DNA of 51,559 nt from Loigolactobacillus iwatensis (GCF_003950295.1 NZ_RHNP01000019.1:1-51559), one strand, 5' to 3'; positions 1 to 8,628 are shown, numbered from the stretch's first letter. Notes: generated by a model not told the origin, from the sequence alone. A program made the numbers and translations.

Positions 1-4
1 ATGT

Positions 5-52
5 AAAAGACAAACCGATTTCTCAATTTCGAGAAGCCGGTTTGCCTTTTTT
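5..52. terminator. Rho-independent terminator (bidirectional)
   Basis: A 14-bp imperfect stem (CAAACCGATTTCTC at 11-24 with GAGAAGCCGGTTTG at 31-44) closes a 6-base loop. A T-run follows on the plus strand (CCTTTTTT) and a shorter one on the minus strand (TCTTTT). It can end minus-strand transcription that comes from the tRNA-Arg gene, as well as any plus-strand read-in from outside the window. Confidence 0.75.
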
Positions 53-211
53 AAACGGTCGATTATTTACTGCTTACTGTCTGCCCAGTTTTTGCCCAGT
101 TTGAATTGATAAACTTGCGGTTATTTGCATTAGCAAAAATAAAAAAATAGCCCAAATACCTGATATAAAGGCATCTAGACTATTTAAAGAACTACTTGCA
201 GTTACTATCTA

Positions 212-285
212 TGCCTCAGGTGGGATTCGGACCCACGACCCATGGTTTAGAAGACCATTGCTCTATCCAGCTGAGCTACTGAGAC
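212..285 (-). tRNA. tRNA-Arg (anticodon TCT)
   Basis: A complete cloverleaf reads on the minus strand. The acceptor stem GTCTCAG/CTGAGGC pairs over 7 bp with one G-U. The D arm is GCTC/GAGC, the anticodon stem ATGGT/ACCAT encloses the loop CTTCTAA with anticodon TCT (reads AGA), and the T arm is GTGGG/CCCAC. The discriminator is A and the 3' CCA is not encoded. The gene has its own consensus promoter 7-14 bases upstream. Confidence 0.96.
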
Positions 286-298
286 AATAACACGCTTA

Positions 299-327
299 AT
301 TATAAATAAGAAGAACTGGCGTGTCAA
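299..327 (-). promoter_or_regulatory. Sigma-A promoter of tRNA-Arg
   Basis: On the minus strand, TTGACA (322-327) and TATAAT (299-304) are separated by exactly 17 bases. Both hexamers match consensus perfectly, and the predicted start lies about 7 bases before the tRNA. This makes the tRNA independent of the zinc-ribbon operon upstream. Confidence 0.9.
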
Positions 328-339
328 CGACATTTCATT

Positions 340-561
340 TTAATGACTGATTGCATCACTATTGTGCAACATCTTTATTTTACGTTCGGTCCAAGCTGCG
401 TTTGATAAATCGCGATAAAATATCTGCGTACCACAAGAATGGCATTTTTTTGCGCCAAAAACTAACTCTTCTTGACAAACTGGACAAAAGAATTTCGTAT
501 CTGTTTTTTCAACGTTTATTTCTGAGGTAGCGTCATCGTTTTTTGATTCATGACTTGGCAT
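340..561 (-). CDS. Small zinc-ribbon protein
   Basis: A 73-aa soluble protein. The first ~23 residues are polar and acidic. A four-cysteine zinc ribbon follows: CPVC at residues 26-29 and CHSC at 40-43, the usual rubredoxin-like knuckle pair, then a basic C-terminal tail. Zinc ribbons of this size in lactobacilli are usually uncharacterised nucleic-acid or protein binders, so no reaction can be given. Its start codon immediately follows the stop codon of the 127-aa gene upstream (TAA then ATG), so the two are co-translated. The zinc site is certain enough; the role is unknown. Confidence 0.75.
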   Translation of the reverse strand: MPSHESKNDDATSEINVEKTDTKFFCPVCQEELVFGAKKCHSCGTQIFYRDLSNAAWTERKIKMLHNSDAISH

Positions 562-945
562 TTAGTTCTCCTTTGGGGTGACATGTAACAGTGCGTAAAG
601 CCGATCCAGACTTTCGAAGCGAGCGGCAACTAATTGTTCAGTAATACCATGCTTCATCAATGAGTATAAATTAACTGGTTCTTCCGCCCAAATCTCACTG
701 ATGAAATTTAATAATTCACCAACGGATAAAGTAGTCGGTTGGAAGTTAAGCCCAGCATCCTGCTTTATTGTTAGCCATTTTTTAGCGTAATGTTGACAAA
801 TCTCGGTTCGTTTCGGAAAATTCGTGACATAATGATCAAAATCAGTGACAATCGTTGGATCAACTGCCGTATAAGCCTGAATAAATTCAGATAAGAAATC
901 CTGGTAACGAGGCCATTGCCAATTACCATCTGCGAGCTGTTTCAT
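562..945 (-). CDS. Conserved hypothetical protein, operon with zinc-ribbon protein
   Basis: A 127-aa soluble protein that I do not recognise. It is rich in aromatic residues (several Trp, Tyr and Phe) and looks mostly helical. I see no signal peptide, membrane segment or catalytic motif. The ATG is preceded by a GAGGTTG-like ribosome binding site. It abuts the zinc-ribbon gene with no spacer, so the two probably act together. Codon use and base composition look like those of the neighbours, so nothing marks it as foreign beyond its position next to a tRNA gene. Confidence 0.7.
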   Translation of the reverse strand: MKQLADGNWQWPRYQDFLSEFIQAYTAVDPTIVTDFDHYVTNFPKRTEICQHYAKKWLTIKQDAGLNFQPTTLSVGELLNFISEIWAEEPVNLYSLMKHGITEQLVAARFESLDRLYALLHVTPKEN

Positions 946-1042
946 TTTTTACAACCTCTTTTAATTAAAATAACCTGCTCACAGTATAACAAATTGTTTG
1001 TAACTTGTCGGCCTATAATTAATCGACCAAATTTAAGGTACA

Positions 1043-1156
1043 CAAAAAGAGGCCAAGACAAAAGTCCTGGTCTCTGACTATTTCTAATCATTACGGAACG
1101 TGCGCCAAAAGTCTGAGTTCACGTGCCTAATCCAAAATCAACTTTTGTCCCACTCC
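1043..1156 (-). repeat. Dispersed intergenic repeat, copy A (terminator-bearing)
   Basis: This is one of three related ~90-120-nt elements in the window. On the minus strand it begins right at the gabD stop codon and runs GGAGTGGGACAAAAGTTG ... ACTTTTGTCTTGGCCTCTTTTT. The ends are inverted repeats (GACAAAAGT/ACTTTTGTC). The distal part, GAGACCAGGAC-TTTT-GTCTTGGCCTC followed by T5, is a convincing intrinsic terminator for gabD. Confidence 0.75.
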
Positions 1157-2566
1157 TTAAACAAAACCACCAAAAGTATTTTCAAAATCAACTTTTGGTT
1201 CTGGATTAACAACCACTAGCTCATTATTAACAAATTCATTAATTCCTAAATGACCAAGTTCACGGCCATACCCCGAATTTTTAACACCACCAAATGGCAA
1301 TTCTGGCAACGTTCCAAAATACGTATTTACGAAAACTTGACCAGTTTCAATTTGTGACGCAATCTCTGCCCCATGCTTAGGATCGCCAGCAAAAACAACC
1401 CCACCTAAACCATAATCAGAATCGTTGGCTAATTTAATTGCAGCTGCATCATCTTTAACCTTATAAACCTGTGCAACTGGACCAAAAAATTCAGTGAAGT
1501 ATGCTGGATTGTCCCGCGTAATATTAGTTAAAATAGTTGGCTCAAAAAAGTTCCCAGGATGATCAATTGGTTGGTTCCCGTATTCAAGTGTTGCACCCTT
1601 AGCAATAGCATCATCTACTTGCGTTTGAAGCTTTTCCTTAGCGCTAACTGTACAAAGTGGTGCCAAAGTTGTTGCATCATCCATTGGGTCGCCCCACTTA
1701 ACTTGCGCGAAGCTCTTCTTTAAAGCAGCCAAAAATTCATCGTAATGATTTTCAGTAATAATAAAACGCTTAGATGATGTACAAACTTGCCCTGCGTTGT
1801 AAAGCCGCGCCGAAGTAGCAACTTTGTTGACTTCCTCTAGATTAGCATCTTCCGCGACGATAAATGCATCACTGCCACCTAATTCTAACGTGCTCTTTTT
1901 CAAGTTCTGTCCAGCCTCGGCGGCAACCTTTTTACCAGCCCTTTCGGAACCTGTCAAAGCCACGCCATGAATCCGCTTGTCGGCAATCACATTAGAAACC
2001 TGATCATAACTGATGAAAAGATTGGTACAACTGCCATCAGGTACCCCAGCATTACGAACTGCTTCTTCAAATGCTGCCGCAGAGGCTGGTGTATTGCTAG
2101 CGTGTTTATAAACAACTGGATTGCCTACCGCAAAATTAGGTGCGAAAACCCGCATTAACTGGTAGTATGGAAAATTCCACGGTTCAACCATCATTAACGT
2201 GCCAATTGGGTGTTTTTCTTCTCGCGCATCACCGGCTGAAGATTTAATTGTCTGTGGCCGCAGCATTTCTTCACCATGATCCGCATAATATTGCGCAATT
2301 GCGGCACAAATGGCTACTTCGCCTTTTGCTTCGCTAAGCCGTTTACCCATATCAATTGTAAGAATCTTTGCCAATTCATCCGTATGTGCCGTAAAATAGT
2401 CACTCACCGCGTGTAATAGAACAGTTCGTTCCTTAACCGGTTGATTGCGCCACTGATGATAAAGCGCATCGGCCTTACTGAGTACCTTTTCAACGTATGC
2501 GTCATCATGATTCGGGTACGTCTTTACCAATTCATTCGTATATGGGTTAATTGTTTTATATGCCAT
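1157..2566 (-). CDS. gabD: NAD(P)-dependent aldehyde dehydrogenase, succinate-semialdehyde dehydrogenase type
   Basis: A 469-aa cytosolic aldehyde dehydrogenase of usual family length. It oxidises an aldehyde, probably succinic semialdehyde or a similar short substrate, to the acid with NAD(P)+. Visible motifs are PWNFP at 129-133 (Asn131 in the oxyanion hole), the nucleotide-binding turn LTGSERAG near 204-211, the general base Glu228 in LELGGS, and the nucleophile Cys262 in NAGQVCTSS. The ATG has a good site, AGGAGG, about 8 bases upstream. It is transcribed alone and ends in the repeat-borne terminator. The gabD assignment rests on overall resemblance to lactobacillar SSADH; substrate specificity cannot be read from sequence. 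Confidence 0.8.
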   Translation of the reverse strand: MAYKTINPYTNELVKTYPNHDDAYVEKVLSKADALYHQWRNQPVKERTVLLHAVSDYFTAHTDELAKILTIDMGKRLSEAKGEVAICAAIAQYYADHGEEMLRPQTIKSSAGDAREEKHPIGTLMMVEPWNFPYYQLMRVFAPNFAVGNPVVYKHASNTPASAAAFEEAVRNAGVPDGSCTNLFISYDQVSNVIADKRIHGVALTGSERAGKKVAAEAGQNLKKSTLELGGSDAFIVAEDANLEEVNKVATSARLYNAGQVCTSSKRFIITENHYDEFLAALKKSFAQVKWGDPMDDATTLAPLCTVSAKEKLQTQVDDAIAKGATLEYGNQPIDHPGNFFEPTILTNITRDNPAYFTEFFGPVAQVYKVKDDAAAIKLANDSDYGLGGVVFAGDPKHGAEIASQIETGQVFVNTYFGTLPELPFGGVKNSGYGRELGHLGINEFVNNELVVVNPEPKVDFENTFGGFV

Positions 2567-3018
2567 TTCTGAGTACCTCCTAATTGTACTTTAATTAATA
2601 CTAATTCTTAGAGACTACTCTACCATTATTCACTCCTTTTTTGCAAGTGCTTTCATTAAACTGTTTATTGTTTAATTTTAAACTAGACCAATTTCAGGTA
2701 CCGATACCGCGATTGCTTACAATCACATTTTTATTAAACGATTGTTACTGCCTCGATAAATTATTCGTTTTTAATGCTATTCTTACTTACTTTCTTAACT
2801 TGATTAGTGTCGCTTAATATTTGGTAAGACGATTACAGGTCGAATAACGTTAAATTATCTAGCAAACATCATTGCAAAATCTAGATAACCTTTTCAACTG
2901 CCCCTTTCGCTTTTATTTGCTTGTTACCATAATCTTAACCATTATTTTTGACTTCTACATTAATAGCCCCGTATACTAAAGTTATTAAGGTAAGCCTTTA
3001 CAATAAGGAGGGTAAATG
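2567..3018. other. Divergent intergenic region gabD / usp
   Basis: About 450 AT-rich bases between divergent genes. The plus-strand promoter of the stress-protein gene lies at its right end. I see no convincing gene, repeat or terminator in the rest. Any gabD promoter must lie at the left end, but no hexamer pair there is close to consensus. Confidence 0.6.
2948..2977 (+). promoter_or_regulatory. Promoter of the universal stress protein gene
   Basis: TTGACT (2948-2953) and TATACT (2972-2977) are separated by 18 bases. The expected start point is about 30 bases upstream of the AAGGAGGG ribosome binding site at 3005-3012. Confidence 0.7.
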
Positions 3019-3450
3019 ATGAAACAAACTTTTCTTGTCGCTGTCGATGGTTCAAAAGCAGCGTACACCGCATTTCAACGCGCAGTTGAATTGGCCAAGA
3101 CCGTGCAAGCAACACTCACTATTCTTTACGTTGTTAATGACCGCGGTTACCTTGCCGAACGTTATCACGATACATTCTTACACTTAGTTGATCAGGAAAC
3201 TAATCTGGCAACTGAACTGGTCGCAGATTATACAGAGGAGGCACAAAAGGTTGGCCTAGAACAGATTGAAACAAAGGTTGTTTACGGCTATCCAAAAGAA
3301 CAAATCGTAACGTTAACTGAACAGTTGAAATTTGATTTATTATTTATTGGCGCTACCGGGAACAACGCCTTTGAATCTGGTAAATTAGGCTCGACTGCCA
3401 CTTACATTGCCCAGAACGCCCACTGTAACGTCACAATTATTAAGGAGTGA
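3019..3450 (+). CDS. Universal stress protein, UspA family
   Basis: A 143-aa single-domain Usp protein, cytoplasmic and probably dimeric. The N-terminal strand ends in VAVDGS. Near the C-terminus is the ATP-binding signature G-x2-G-x9-G-S (GATG then GS nine residues later), so it should be an ATP-binding Usp rather than the non-binding type. Two ATGs lie in tandem (3016 and 3019). I prefer the second, which is 7 bases from AGGAGG. A 50-aa membrane peptide starts 4 bases after its stop, and both are closed by one terminator. The family helps survival under starvation, acid or oxidative stress; the specific role here is not visible. Confidence 0.88.
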   Translation: MKQTFLVAVDGSKAAYTAFQRAVELAKTVQATLTILYVVNDRGYLAERYHDTFLHLVDQETNLATELVADYTEEAQKVGLEQIETKVVYGYPKEQIVTLTEQLKFDLLFIGATGNNAFESGKLGSTATYIAQNAHCNVTIIKE

Positions 3451-3454
3451 TATT

Positions 3455-3607
3455 ATGGCCCACTGGCTAACGATTGGAATTAGCGTCTTAATTATTTGGT
3501 TCATTGCGTTTATTCTTTACCGAATTACCAGCACAACTGGCGCTAGGTACCTAATTTGGCTACTTGCTATCCTGTTACCCGTCCTCATTTATATATTTTT
3601 TCATTAA
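3455..3607 (+). CDS. Small two-helix membrane peptide downstream of usp
   Basis: A 50-aa peptide that begins MAHWLTIGIS and has two hydrophobic stretches (about residues 5-22 and 31-49) joined by a short polar loop with Arg and Thr. The start at 3455 is fixed by AAGGAG at 3442-3447; an upstream in-frame Met inside usp has no ribosome site. It is likely an inner-membrane peptide co-expressed with the stress protein. I do not recognise a family, but many lactobacilli carry similar anonymous peptides. Confidence 0.65.
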   Translation: MAHWLTIGISVLIIWFIAFILYRITSTTGARYLIWLLAILLPVLIYIFFH

Positions 3608-3689
3608 GGCGGATACTTTTGTGGACGGAAAAATTCTAACTACTTTTTTAAATATTTTCTAACATTGTTCAACCAAAAAATTTCGTAGG

Positions 3690-3733
3690 GGTACAACTCA
3701 GTTATGAACTATAATTGAGTTGTACCATTTTTT
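3690..3733 (+). terminator. Terminator of the usp unit
   Basis: A perfect 11-bp stem pairs GGTACAACTCA (3690-3700) with TGAGTTGTACC (3716-3726). A T-rich run ATTTTTTATTTTT follows. It lies 40-80 bases before the pepX start, so pepX needs its own promoter. Confidence 0.88.
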
Positions 3734-3776
3734 ATTTTTAGAAAGAATTACTCGATTAGCATACAGGAGGCCTATG

Positions 3777-6188
3777 ATGAAAATTAATCAGTTTGCTCAA
3801 ATAACCGTTCCGCAAGAGACTATGGTACAGGAATTATTAGCGATTAAATTTATTGACGTTAATTTTTTTAAACATCCCTTACGCGATAATCTAATTCACT
3901 TTTTTAACCAAGTTTTTCCTGATTGCTATACGTTAACGACCAAAAAGGCGGCCCGTGCGAATCTATTAGCGACTTCAGCTTTCACAGTTGCTGCTCTATT
4001 GGACCAAGACAAACCATTTAATAACCAAATTTTTTATAATATCGCCTTACAACTCCTTGGTTTCCATCCAGAAACCGACTACAAACTCAACTCCCCACTT
4101 GAATTTATGCGCCGGACTCAACTGTCCTTTAATGAACCGGCTATTTTTGATAATCAGGCACTTTTAGCGAACAGCTATTTGTTATTGACTACCCACACTA
4201 AGTTTGGCGTTACTTTTCTTGACGACCTAGCTAACCGTGGCTATTTCAAAGATTTTCAATCAAAAGAAAACCCCCAACCAATGATTTTTAACGGTAAAAT
4301 GCAGCCGGTTTTCGATCCTAACCAAGTCGTTAAGGAAGTTGTTTACGTTGAATCCAGTCTGGATACTGATCAGGATGGTCACCGCGATTTACTTGAGACA
4401 ACTATTTTTCGGCCGCAAGAAACCAATCATGGCCTAAAAATGCCCGTTTTATACACTGCTAACCCTTACTACAAAGGAATGAACGATGTTACGGACTACC
4501 TGCACTCAGTTGATCAGAATATCAGTCCCAAAACACCTACTAAGACAACTTATCCTGATATTAATTACAGCGAACCAACCACTAAATTGCCAGCTGAAAG
4601 AACTGTTAATAGTGAGAGCCAAACGGCAGAACGTTATGCCGATGAACCAAGTTTTTATTCATTAAATGATTATTTTTTGCCTCGGGGTTTCGTTAACGTT
4701 TACGCGGGTGGTATCGGCACACGTGGATCTGATGGCATTCGAACTTGTGGTTCCCCTGCCGAAACCGAATCCACCATCGCTATCATTCAGTGGCTGCATG
4801 ATGATCGAAAGGCATTTACCAACAGAACTGATGGTATCGCAATCAAGGCCTGGTGGTGTAACGGTAACGTTGCAATGACGGGTAAGTCTTACCTGGGAAC
4901 CTTAGCTACGGCGGCCGCAACCACTGGTGTTGCCGGACTTAAAACCGTTATTTCAGAGGCGGCCATTTCCAGTTGGTACGATTATTATCGAGATAATGGG
5001 TTAGTCATTGCACCTATTGATTGCCAAGGAGAAGATACTGATGTCCTTGCTGAATTGTGTTTTTCCCGACAAAGGGATGCTGGTGACTACAACAAAGTAA
5101 AAACTATTTTCCAGCAAAATCTTGCGGCTTTGGCTAAAGGTCAAGACCGCGTCACCGGAAATTACAATCATTTTTGGGATGAACGTAATTACCGACATAA
5201 TCTGAACAACGTAAAGGCCGATATGGTAATGGTTCACGGGTTAAATGATTGGAACGTTAAGCCACGAAATGTTGAAAAACTTTGGGCCGGTTTACGGGGG
5301 CAAAAAATCAGTCGTAAATTATTCTTACACCAAGGTAAACATATTTACATGAACAACATGCCCTCCATTGATTTTACGGACATGATGAATCTTTGGCTAA
5401 GCCATGAACTCTATGGCGTGGCCAATCACGCTAAAGAGATCTTGCCTAACGTCACAATTCAAGATAATCTGACTCCAGAAACCTGGACCGCCCAACATGA
5501 TTGGTCACGAATTGATCAAAAATTGACACTTTATCATCTAACAACTAAAAATTTAACTACCACGGAACCAACTTCAGCAGCCAGTCTAAGTTTTAAAGAT
5601 GACGGCCTGGAACAATTTAAGCAAGCTAATGGTGATGAGCATCTTTGGCAGCAACAATTATTAAGTACGGATGGCCCCTACCAAAATAATCGAATTTGCT
5701 TAAAAACAACACCGTTTAAACAGGCACAAATAATTGATGGTAAACCAACCGTTACTTTACAGGCCGCAGTGGACCAACCAACTGGGCTTTTAAGTGTAAT
5801 GTTGGTCGATTATGGTGTTGCTGATCGCCTGACTGAGGTTCCTACCGTTTTAGAACGATCGGGTTATAAACTTGGCTATAACTGGAAGAGTGACGACCTA
5901 GTGGAATTTACGCCACAACCAGAAACAACACCCTTTAAAATGATAACTAAGGGCCACATCAATCTACAAAATCGGCAGCAATCATTTAAAAATGAGGAAG
6001 TTATCCCAAACGAGTTCTATACCGTTCACTTTGAACTTCAACCGACTCATTTCCATTTGGCTGCTGGTCACCAATTCGGGCTTGTTGTTTATGCAACTGA
6101 TATGGGCATGACGTTGCGTTCCTCGATTAAGGCCAACTACATTTTGGATTTAAATGCTAGCCAATTAGAAATACCTTTTAGAAAATAA
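3777..6188 (+). CDS. pepX: Xaa-Pro dipeptidyl-peptidase PepX
   Basis: An 803-aa cytosolic serine peptidase of family S15 that releases X-Pro dipeptides from peptide N-termini, a key step in using casein-like or other proline-rich peptides. The N-terminus MKINQFAQ is characteristic of lactic acid bacterial PepX. The nucleophile is Ser371 in GKSYLG. The acid is probably the Asp of HGLNDWNVKP, and the histidine lies in HQGKHIY. The helical N-terminal dimerisation domain, the alpha/beta-hydrolase core and the C-terminal jelly-roll are all present by length. AGGAGG at 3765-3770 supports the second of two tandem ATGs (3777). It is monocistronic and convergent with glnA. Confidence 0.95.
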   Translation: MKINQFAQITVPQETMVQELLAIKFIDVNFFKHPLRDNLIHFFNQVFPDCYTLTTKKAARANLLATSAFTVAALLDQDKPFNNQIFYNIALQLLGFHPETDYKLNSPLEFMRRTQLSFNEPAIFDNQALLANSYLLLTTHTKFGVTFLDDLANRGYFKDFQSKENPQPMIFNGKMQPVFDPNQVVKEVVYVESSLDTDQDGHRDLLETTIFRPQETNHGLKMPVLYTANPYYKGMNDVTDYLHSVDQNISPKTPTKTTYPDINYSEPTTKLPAERTVNSESQTAERYADEPSFYSLNDYFLPRGFVNVYAGGIGTRGSDGIRTCGSPAETESTIAIIQWLHDDRKAFTNRTDGIAIKAWWCNGNVAMTGKSYLGTLATAAATTGVAGLKTVISEAAISSWYDYYRDNGLVIAPIDCQGEDTDVLAELCFSRQRDAGDYNKVKTIFQQNLAALAKGQDRVTGNYNHFWDERNYRHNLNNVKADMVMVHGLNDWNVKPRNVEKLWAGLRGQKISRKLFLHQGKHIYMNNMPSIDFTDMMNLWLSHELYGVANHAKEILPNVTIQDNLTPETWTAQHDWSRIDQKLTLYHLTTKNLTTTEPTSAASLSFKDDGLEQFKQANGDEHLWQQQLLSTDGPYQNNRICLKTTPFKQAQIIDGKPTVTLQAAVDQPTGLLSVMLVDYGVADRLTEVPTVLERSGYKLGYNWKSDDLVEFTPQPETTPFKMITKGHINLQNRQQSFKNEEVIPNEFYTVHFELQPTHFHLAAGHQFGLVVYATDMGMTLRSSIKANYILDLNASQLEIPFRK

Positions 6189-6250
6189 AACTGCTGGGTT
6201 GCCTTAAGTACTGGAACTGCTTTTCAAACACATTCACACCAATTAGTCGG

Positions 6251-6370
6251 CAGGTGGAACAAGAAGCTCTAACCTCTGACTATTTCCGATCATTACTCTA
6301 GAACGTGGGCTAAAAATCTAAGTTCATGTGCCTACAGCCAATCCAATAATCAACTTTTGTTCTACTCCTA
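6251..6370 (-). repeat. Dispersed intergenic repeat, copy B
   Basis: A diverged copy of the element at 1043-1156. The shared core reads TGACTATTTC..ATCATTAC and continues through AACGTG, AAAAATCT and AAGTTCA, ending with CAACTTTTGT near 6351-6360. Orientation matches copy A. It fills most of the 312-base gap between the convergent pepX and glnA genes, together with the terminator at 6427. Confidence 0.7.
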
Positions 6371-6426
6371 AACACGGCCTAGATTTGCTCGACTGTACTC
6401 CTGTAAAAATTACCCTAAACAATAAA

Positions 6427-6475
6427 AAAGTGCGACATAATTGTTAGATTTATTTTAACAATTATGCCGCACTTT
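6427..6475. terminator. Bidirectional terminator between pepX and glnA
   Basis: A long stem of about 20 bp with a single mismatch: AAAGTGCGACATAATTGTTA pairs with TAACAATTATGCCGCACTTT around a 9-10-base loop. A-runs and T-runs flank it, so it serves both glnA (minus) and pepX (plus). Confidence 0.88.
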
Positions 6476-6500
6476 ATATTAATAACCTAAATTATAGTGT

Positions 6501-7841
6501 CTAATAAAGCTCAAGGTATTGATCACGTTCCCATTGCGAAACAACCTGGCGGTACGAAGCCCATTCCAAGCGTTTGCTTTCAAGGAAGCTCTGATAAAGA
6601 TGTGGTCCGAGTGAAGACTTTAATACCTCATCACCCTGCAAAACCTTTAACGCAGTATGCAACGTTGATGGCAAATCAATAATGTGGTTTGCCTCTCGTT
6701 CATCATCATTCATCCGGTAAATATTGCGGTCAACTGCTGGCTGTGGTTCAGCCTTTTGCCGAACACCATCTAAACCAGCCTCCAGCATTGCAGCAATAAC
6801 CAAATATGGATTAGCAGTTGGATCGACACTACGCAACTCCAAACGGGTTGACAAGCCCCGTGATGCAGGTATTCGAACTAGTGGTGAACGATTTTTACCT
6901 GACCAAGCCACGTAAACTGGTGCTTCAAAACCAGGAACTAAACGTTTGTAAGAGTTAACGGTTGGATTGGCAATTGCCGTTAATCCACGGGCGTGACTTA
7001 ACAGACCAGCCAAGAAATGGTAAGCGTCCTCTGATAGCTGCATCTCACCTTTTTCATCAAAGAAAGCGTTCCCTTTATCATGGAACAAAGACATATTCAT
7101 GTGCATACCAGAACCGTTTATACCATCCAGTGGCTTTGGCATAAAGGTTGCATGCAAACCATGCTTACGGGCAACCGTTTTAACAATTAGTTTAAAGGTC
7201 TGGATCTTATCCGCCGCAGCCAAAGCATTAGAATATTTAAAATCAATCTCATGTTGGCCAGGTGCAACCTCATGGTGACTGGCCTCAACTTCAAAGCCCA
7301 TATTTTCCATCTCAAGAACAATATCCCGCCGACAATTTTCACCTAAATCAACAGGGGCAAGATCAAAGTAACTACCTTTATCATTAAGATTCAAAGTTGG
7401 CTGACCTTTATCATCTAACTTAAACAAGAAGAATTCTGGTTCAGGCCCAATATTGAAATCAGTAAAACCAGCTTCACGCATTTCGTCAAGAACGCGAATC
7501 AAATTATTTCGTGGATCGCCCATAAATGGTGTGCCATCAGTATTATAGATCCGGCAAATCAAGCGGGCAACCTTCCCGTGTTCAGAACCCCACGGAAAAA
7601 TCATCCAAGTATCTAATTCTGGATATAAGTACATATCACTTTCTTCAATGCGAACGAAACCGTCAATTGAAGAGCCATCAAACATAATCTTATTGTTCAA
7701 TACCTTTTCTAGTTGATTAACCGGAACTTCAACGTTTTTTATAATTCCGCCAATATCAGTGAACATTAAACGGAGAAATTGAACATTTTCATCCTTAACA
7801 ATCTGACGAATCTCATCTTTTGTGTAGTTAACTTTTGCCAT
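6501..7841 (-). CDS. glnA: Glutamine synthetase, type I (alpha)
   Basis: A 446-aa GSI enzyme that makes glutamine from glutamate, ammonia and ATP and works as a dodecamer. Family landmarks are FDGSSIDGF near residue 55, the metal-ligand segment [18 protein letters not shown], and the ATP loop [21 protein letters not shown]. The tyrosine adenylylation segment of GSI-beta is absent and the length is short, as in Firmicutes, where activity is controlled by feedback inhibition and GlnR. AAGGAG lies 7 bases from the second of two tandem ATGs (7841). It follows glnR by 21 bases and forms the glnRA operon, controlled by the GlnR box at 8322-8338. Confidence 0.96.
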   Translation of the reverse strand: MAKVNYTKDEIRQIVKDENVQFLRLMFTDIGGIIKNVEVPVNQLEKVLNNKIMFDGSSIDGFVRIEESDMYLYPELDTWMIFPWGSEHGKVARLICRIYNTDGTPFMGDPRNNLIRVLDEMREAGFTDFNIGPEPEFFLFKLDDKGQPTLNLNDKGSYFDLAPVDLGENCRRDIVLEMENMGFEVEASHHEVAPGQHEIDFKYSNALAAADKIQTFKLIVKTVARKHGLHATFMPKPLDGINGSGMHMNMSLFHDKGNAFFDEKGEMQLSEDAYHFLAGLLSHARGLTAIANPTVNSYKRLVPGFEAPVYVAWSGKNRSPLVRIPASRGLSTRLELRSVDPTANPYLVIAAMLEAGLDGVRQKAEPQPAVDRNIYRMNDDEREANHIIDLPSTLHTALKVLQGDEVLKSSLGPHLYQSFLESKRLEWASYRQVVSQWERDQYLELY

Positions 7842-7862
7842 CATATTGCTCCTTATATTAAT

Positions 7863-8261
7863 TTACAGAGGCCTGTGCGTATGAAAAAGAGTTGTTGAAC
7901 CCTGATCTTCGTTAGTTAAGCGCCCAGCCTGTAGTAATTCATCATGGAAAATTCGGCGAACATCTTCATCTGTGACCGGTTTTTTCAGATCGGCCTGCTT
8001 CTTCTGTTTCGCGACTTCTTTCATGTCATAAATATGTTTAATTCCGGCCATATTTATGCCTTCTGCCAAATAGTCCTTTATTTCCAATAAAACATCAATA
8101 TCATTCAATGAATACATTCGTCGGTTTCCGTCGTTTCGCTTCGGGTGAATTAAATCTTGCTCTTCATAGTAGCGAATCTGACGTGCGGTAAGATCAGTTA
8201 ACTTCATCACTGTACCAATTGGAAAAACGGATAACGAACGTCGCAGCTCTTTCTCTTTCAT
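7863..8261 (-). CDS. glnR: Nitrogen regulator GlnR, MerR family
   Basis: A 132-aa MerR-type repressor. The winged helix-turn-helix (residues ~16-85) carries the typical TARQIRYYEEQDLI and RRMYSLNDIDVL segments. The short C-terminal tail ending near FHTHRP is the autoinhibitory region that feedback-inhibited glutamine synthetase relieves in Firmicutes. It represses glnRA and other nitrogen genes when glutamine is plentiful. AAGGAGGG precedes the ATG. It is first in the glnRA operon, with a consensus promoter and a perfect GlnR box upstream, so autoregulation is expected. Confidence 0.95.
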   Translation of the reverse strand: MKEKELRRSLSVFPIGTVMKLTDLTARQIRYYEEQDLIHPKRNDGNRRMYSLNDIDVLLEIKDYLAEGINMAGIKHIYDMKEVAKQKKQADLKKPVTDEDVRRIFHDELLQAGRLTNEDQGSTTLFHTHRPL

Positions 8262-8285
8262 AGCGACCCTCCTTTAGACAAATCC

Positions 8286-8314
8286 ATCATAACAAGGCCA
8301 AAACTATTTGTCAA
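8286..8314 (-). promoter_or_regulatory. glnRA promoter
   Basis: On the minus strand, TTGACA (8309-8314) and TATGAT (8286-8291) are separated by exactly 17 bases. The predicted start is about 18 bases upstream of the glnR start codon. The GlnR box begins 7 bases upstream of the -35 hexamer. Confidence 0.88.
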
Positions 8315-8321
8315 TAACTTA

Positions 8322-8338
8322 TGTTATGTTTTATAACA
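8322..8338. promoter_or_regulatory. GlnR operator
   Basis: TGTTA-N7-TAACA is a perfect palindromic match to the GlnR/TnrA box (TGTNAN7TNACA). It lies directly upstream of the -35 element of glnRA. Binding there would let GlnR repress its own operon. Confidence 0.9.
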
Positions 8339-8463
8339 TAGGCCAATGATAACGGCCAGACCAATCTGTCCAAAGTAGAATTAGGATCTTTTATACTCAC
8401 TAGTACATCGTAGCCATCACTGCCAAAGCTTTTAGCTAATTTTTAGAATTTTGAAGTTTAGCT

Positions 8464-8560
8464 GAAACAAGACAGAATTAGTTAGATGCCATGCCGGTGC
8501 GCGAGGATAGAACGCGTGGCGGTTTGGAACCTAACCAGCCCCGCCTACGTCTAATTTAGA
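8464..8560. other. GC-rich structured intergenic element of unknown type
   Basis: The 367-base gap between ynbB and glnR holds the glnRA control region (8286-8338) and, nearer ynbB, this island of clearly higher GC. CCGGTGCGCG (8494-8503) can pair with CGCGTGGCGG (8513-8522) at 9 of 10 positions around the loop AGGATAGAA. The 3' arm GGCGG can instead pair with CCGCC (8541-8545), and TTAGATG (8482-8488) with CGTCTAA (8548-8554). No reading frame explains it. It lies in the 3' untranslated region of ynbB on the minus strand. Confidence 0.5.
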
Positions 8561-8628
8561 CTAAACATGATAGCCACGTTCCACTAGGCCTATTTGTAAA
8601 AATCAAACGTCAATCATAAAATAAAACT

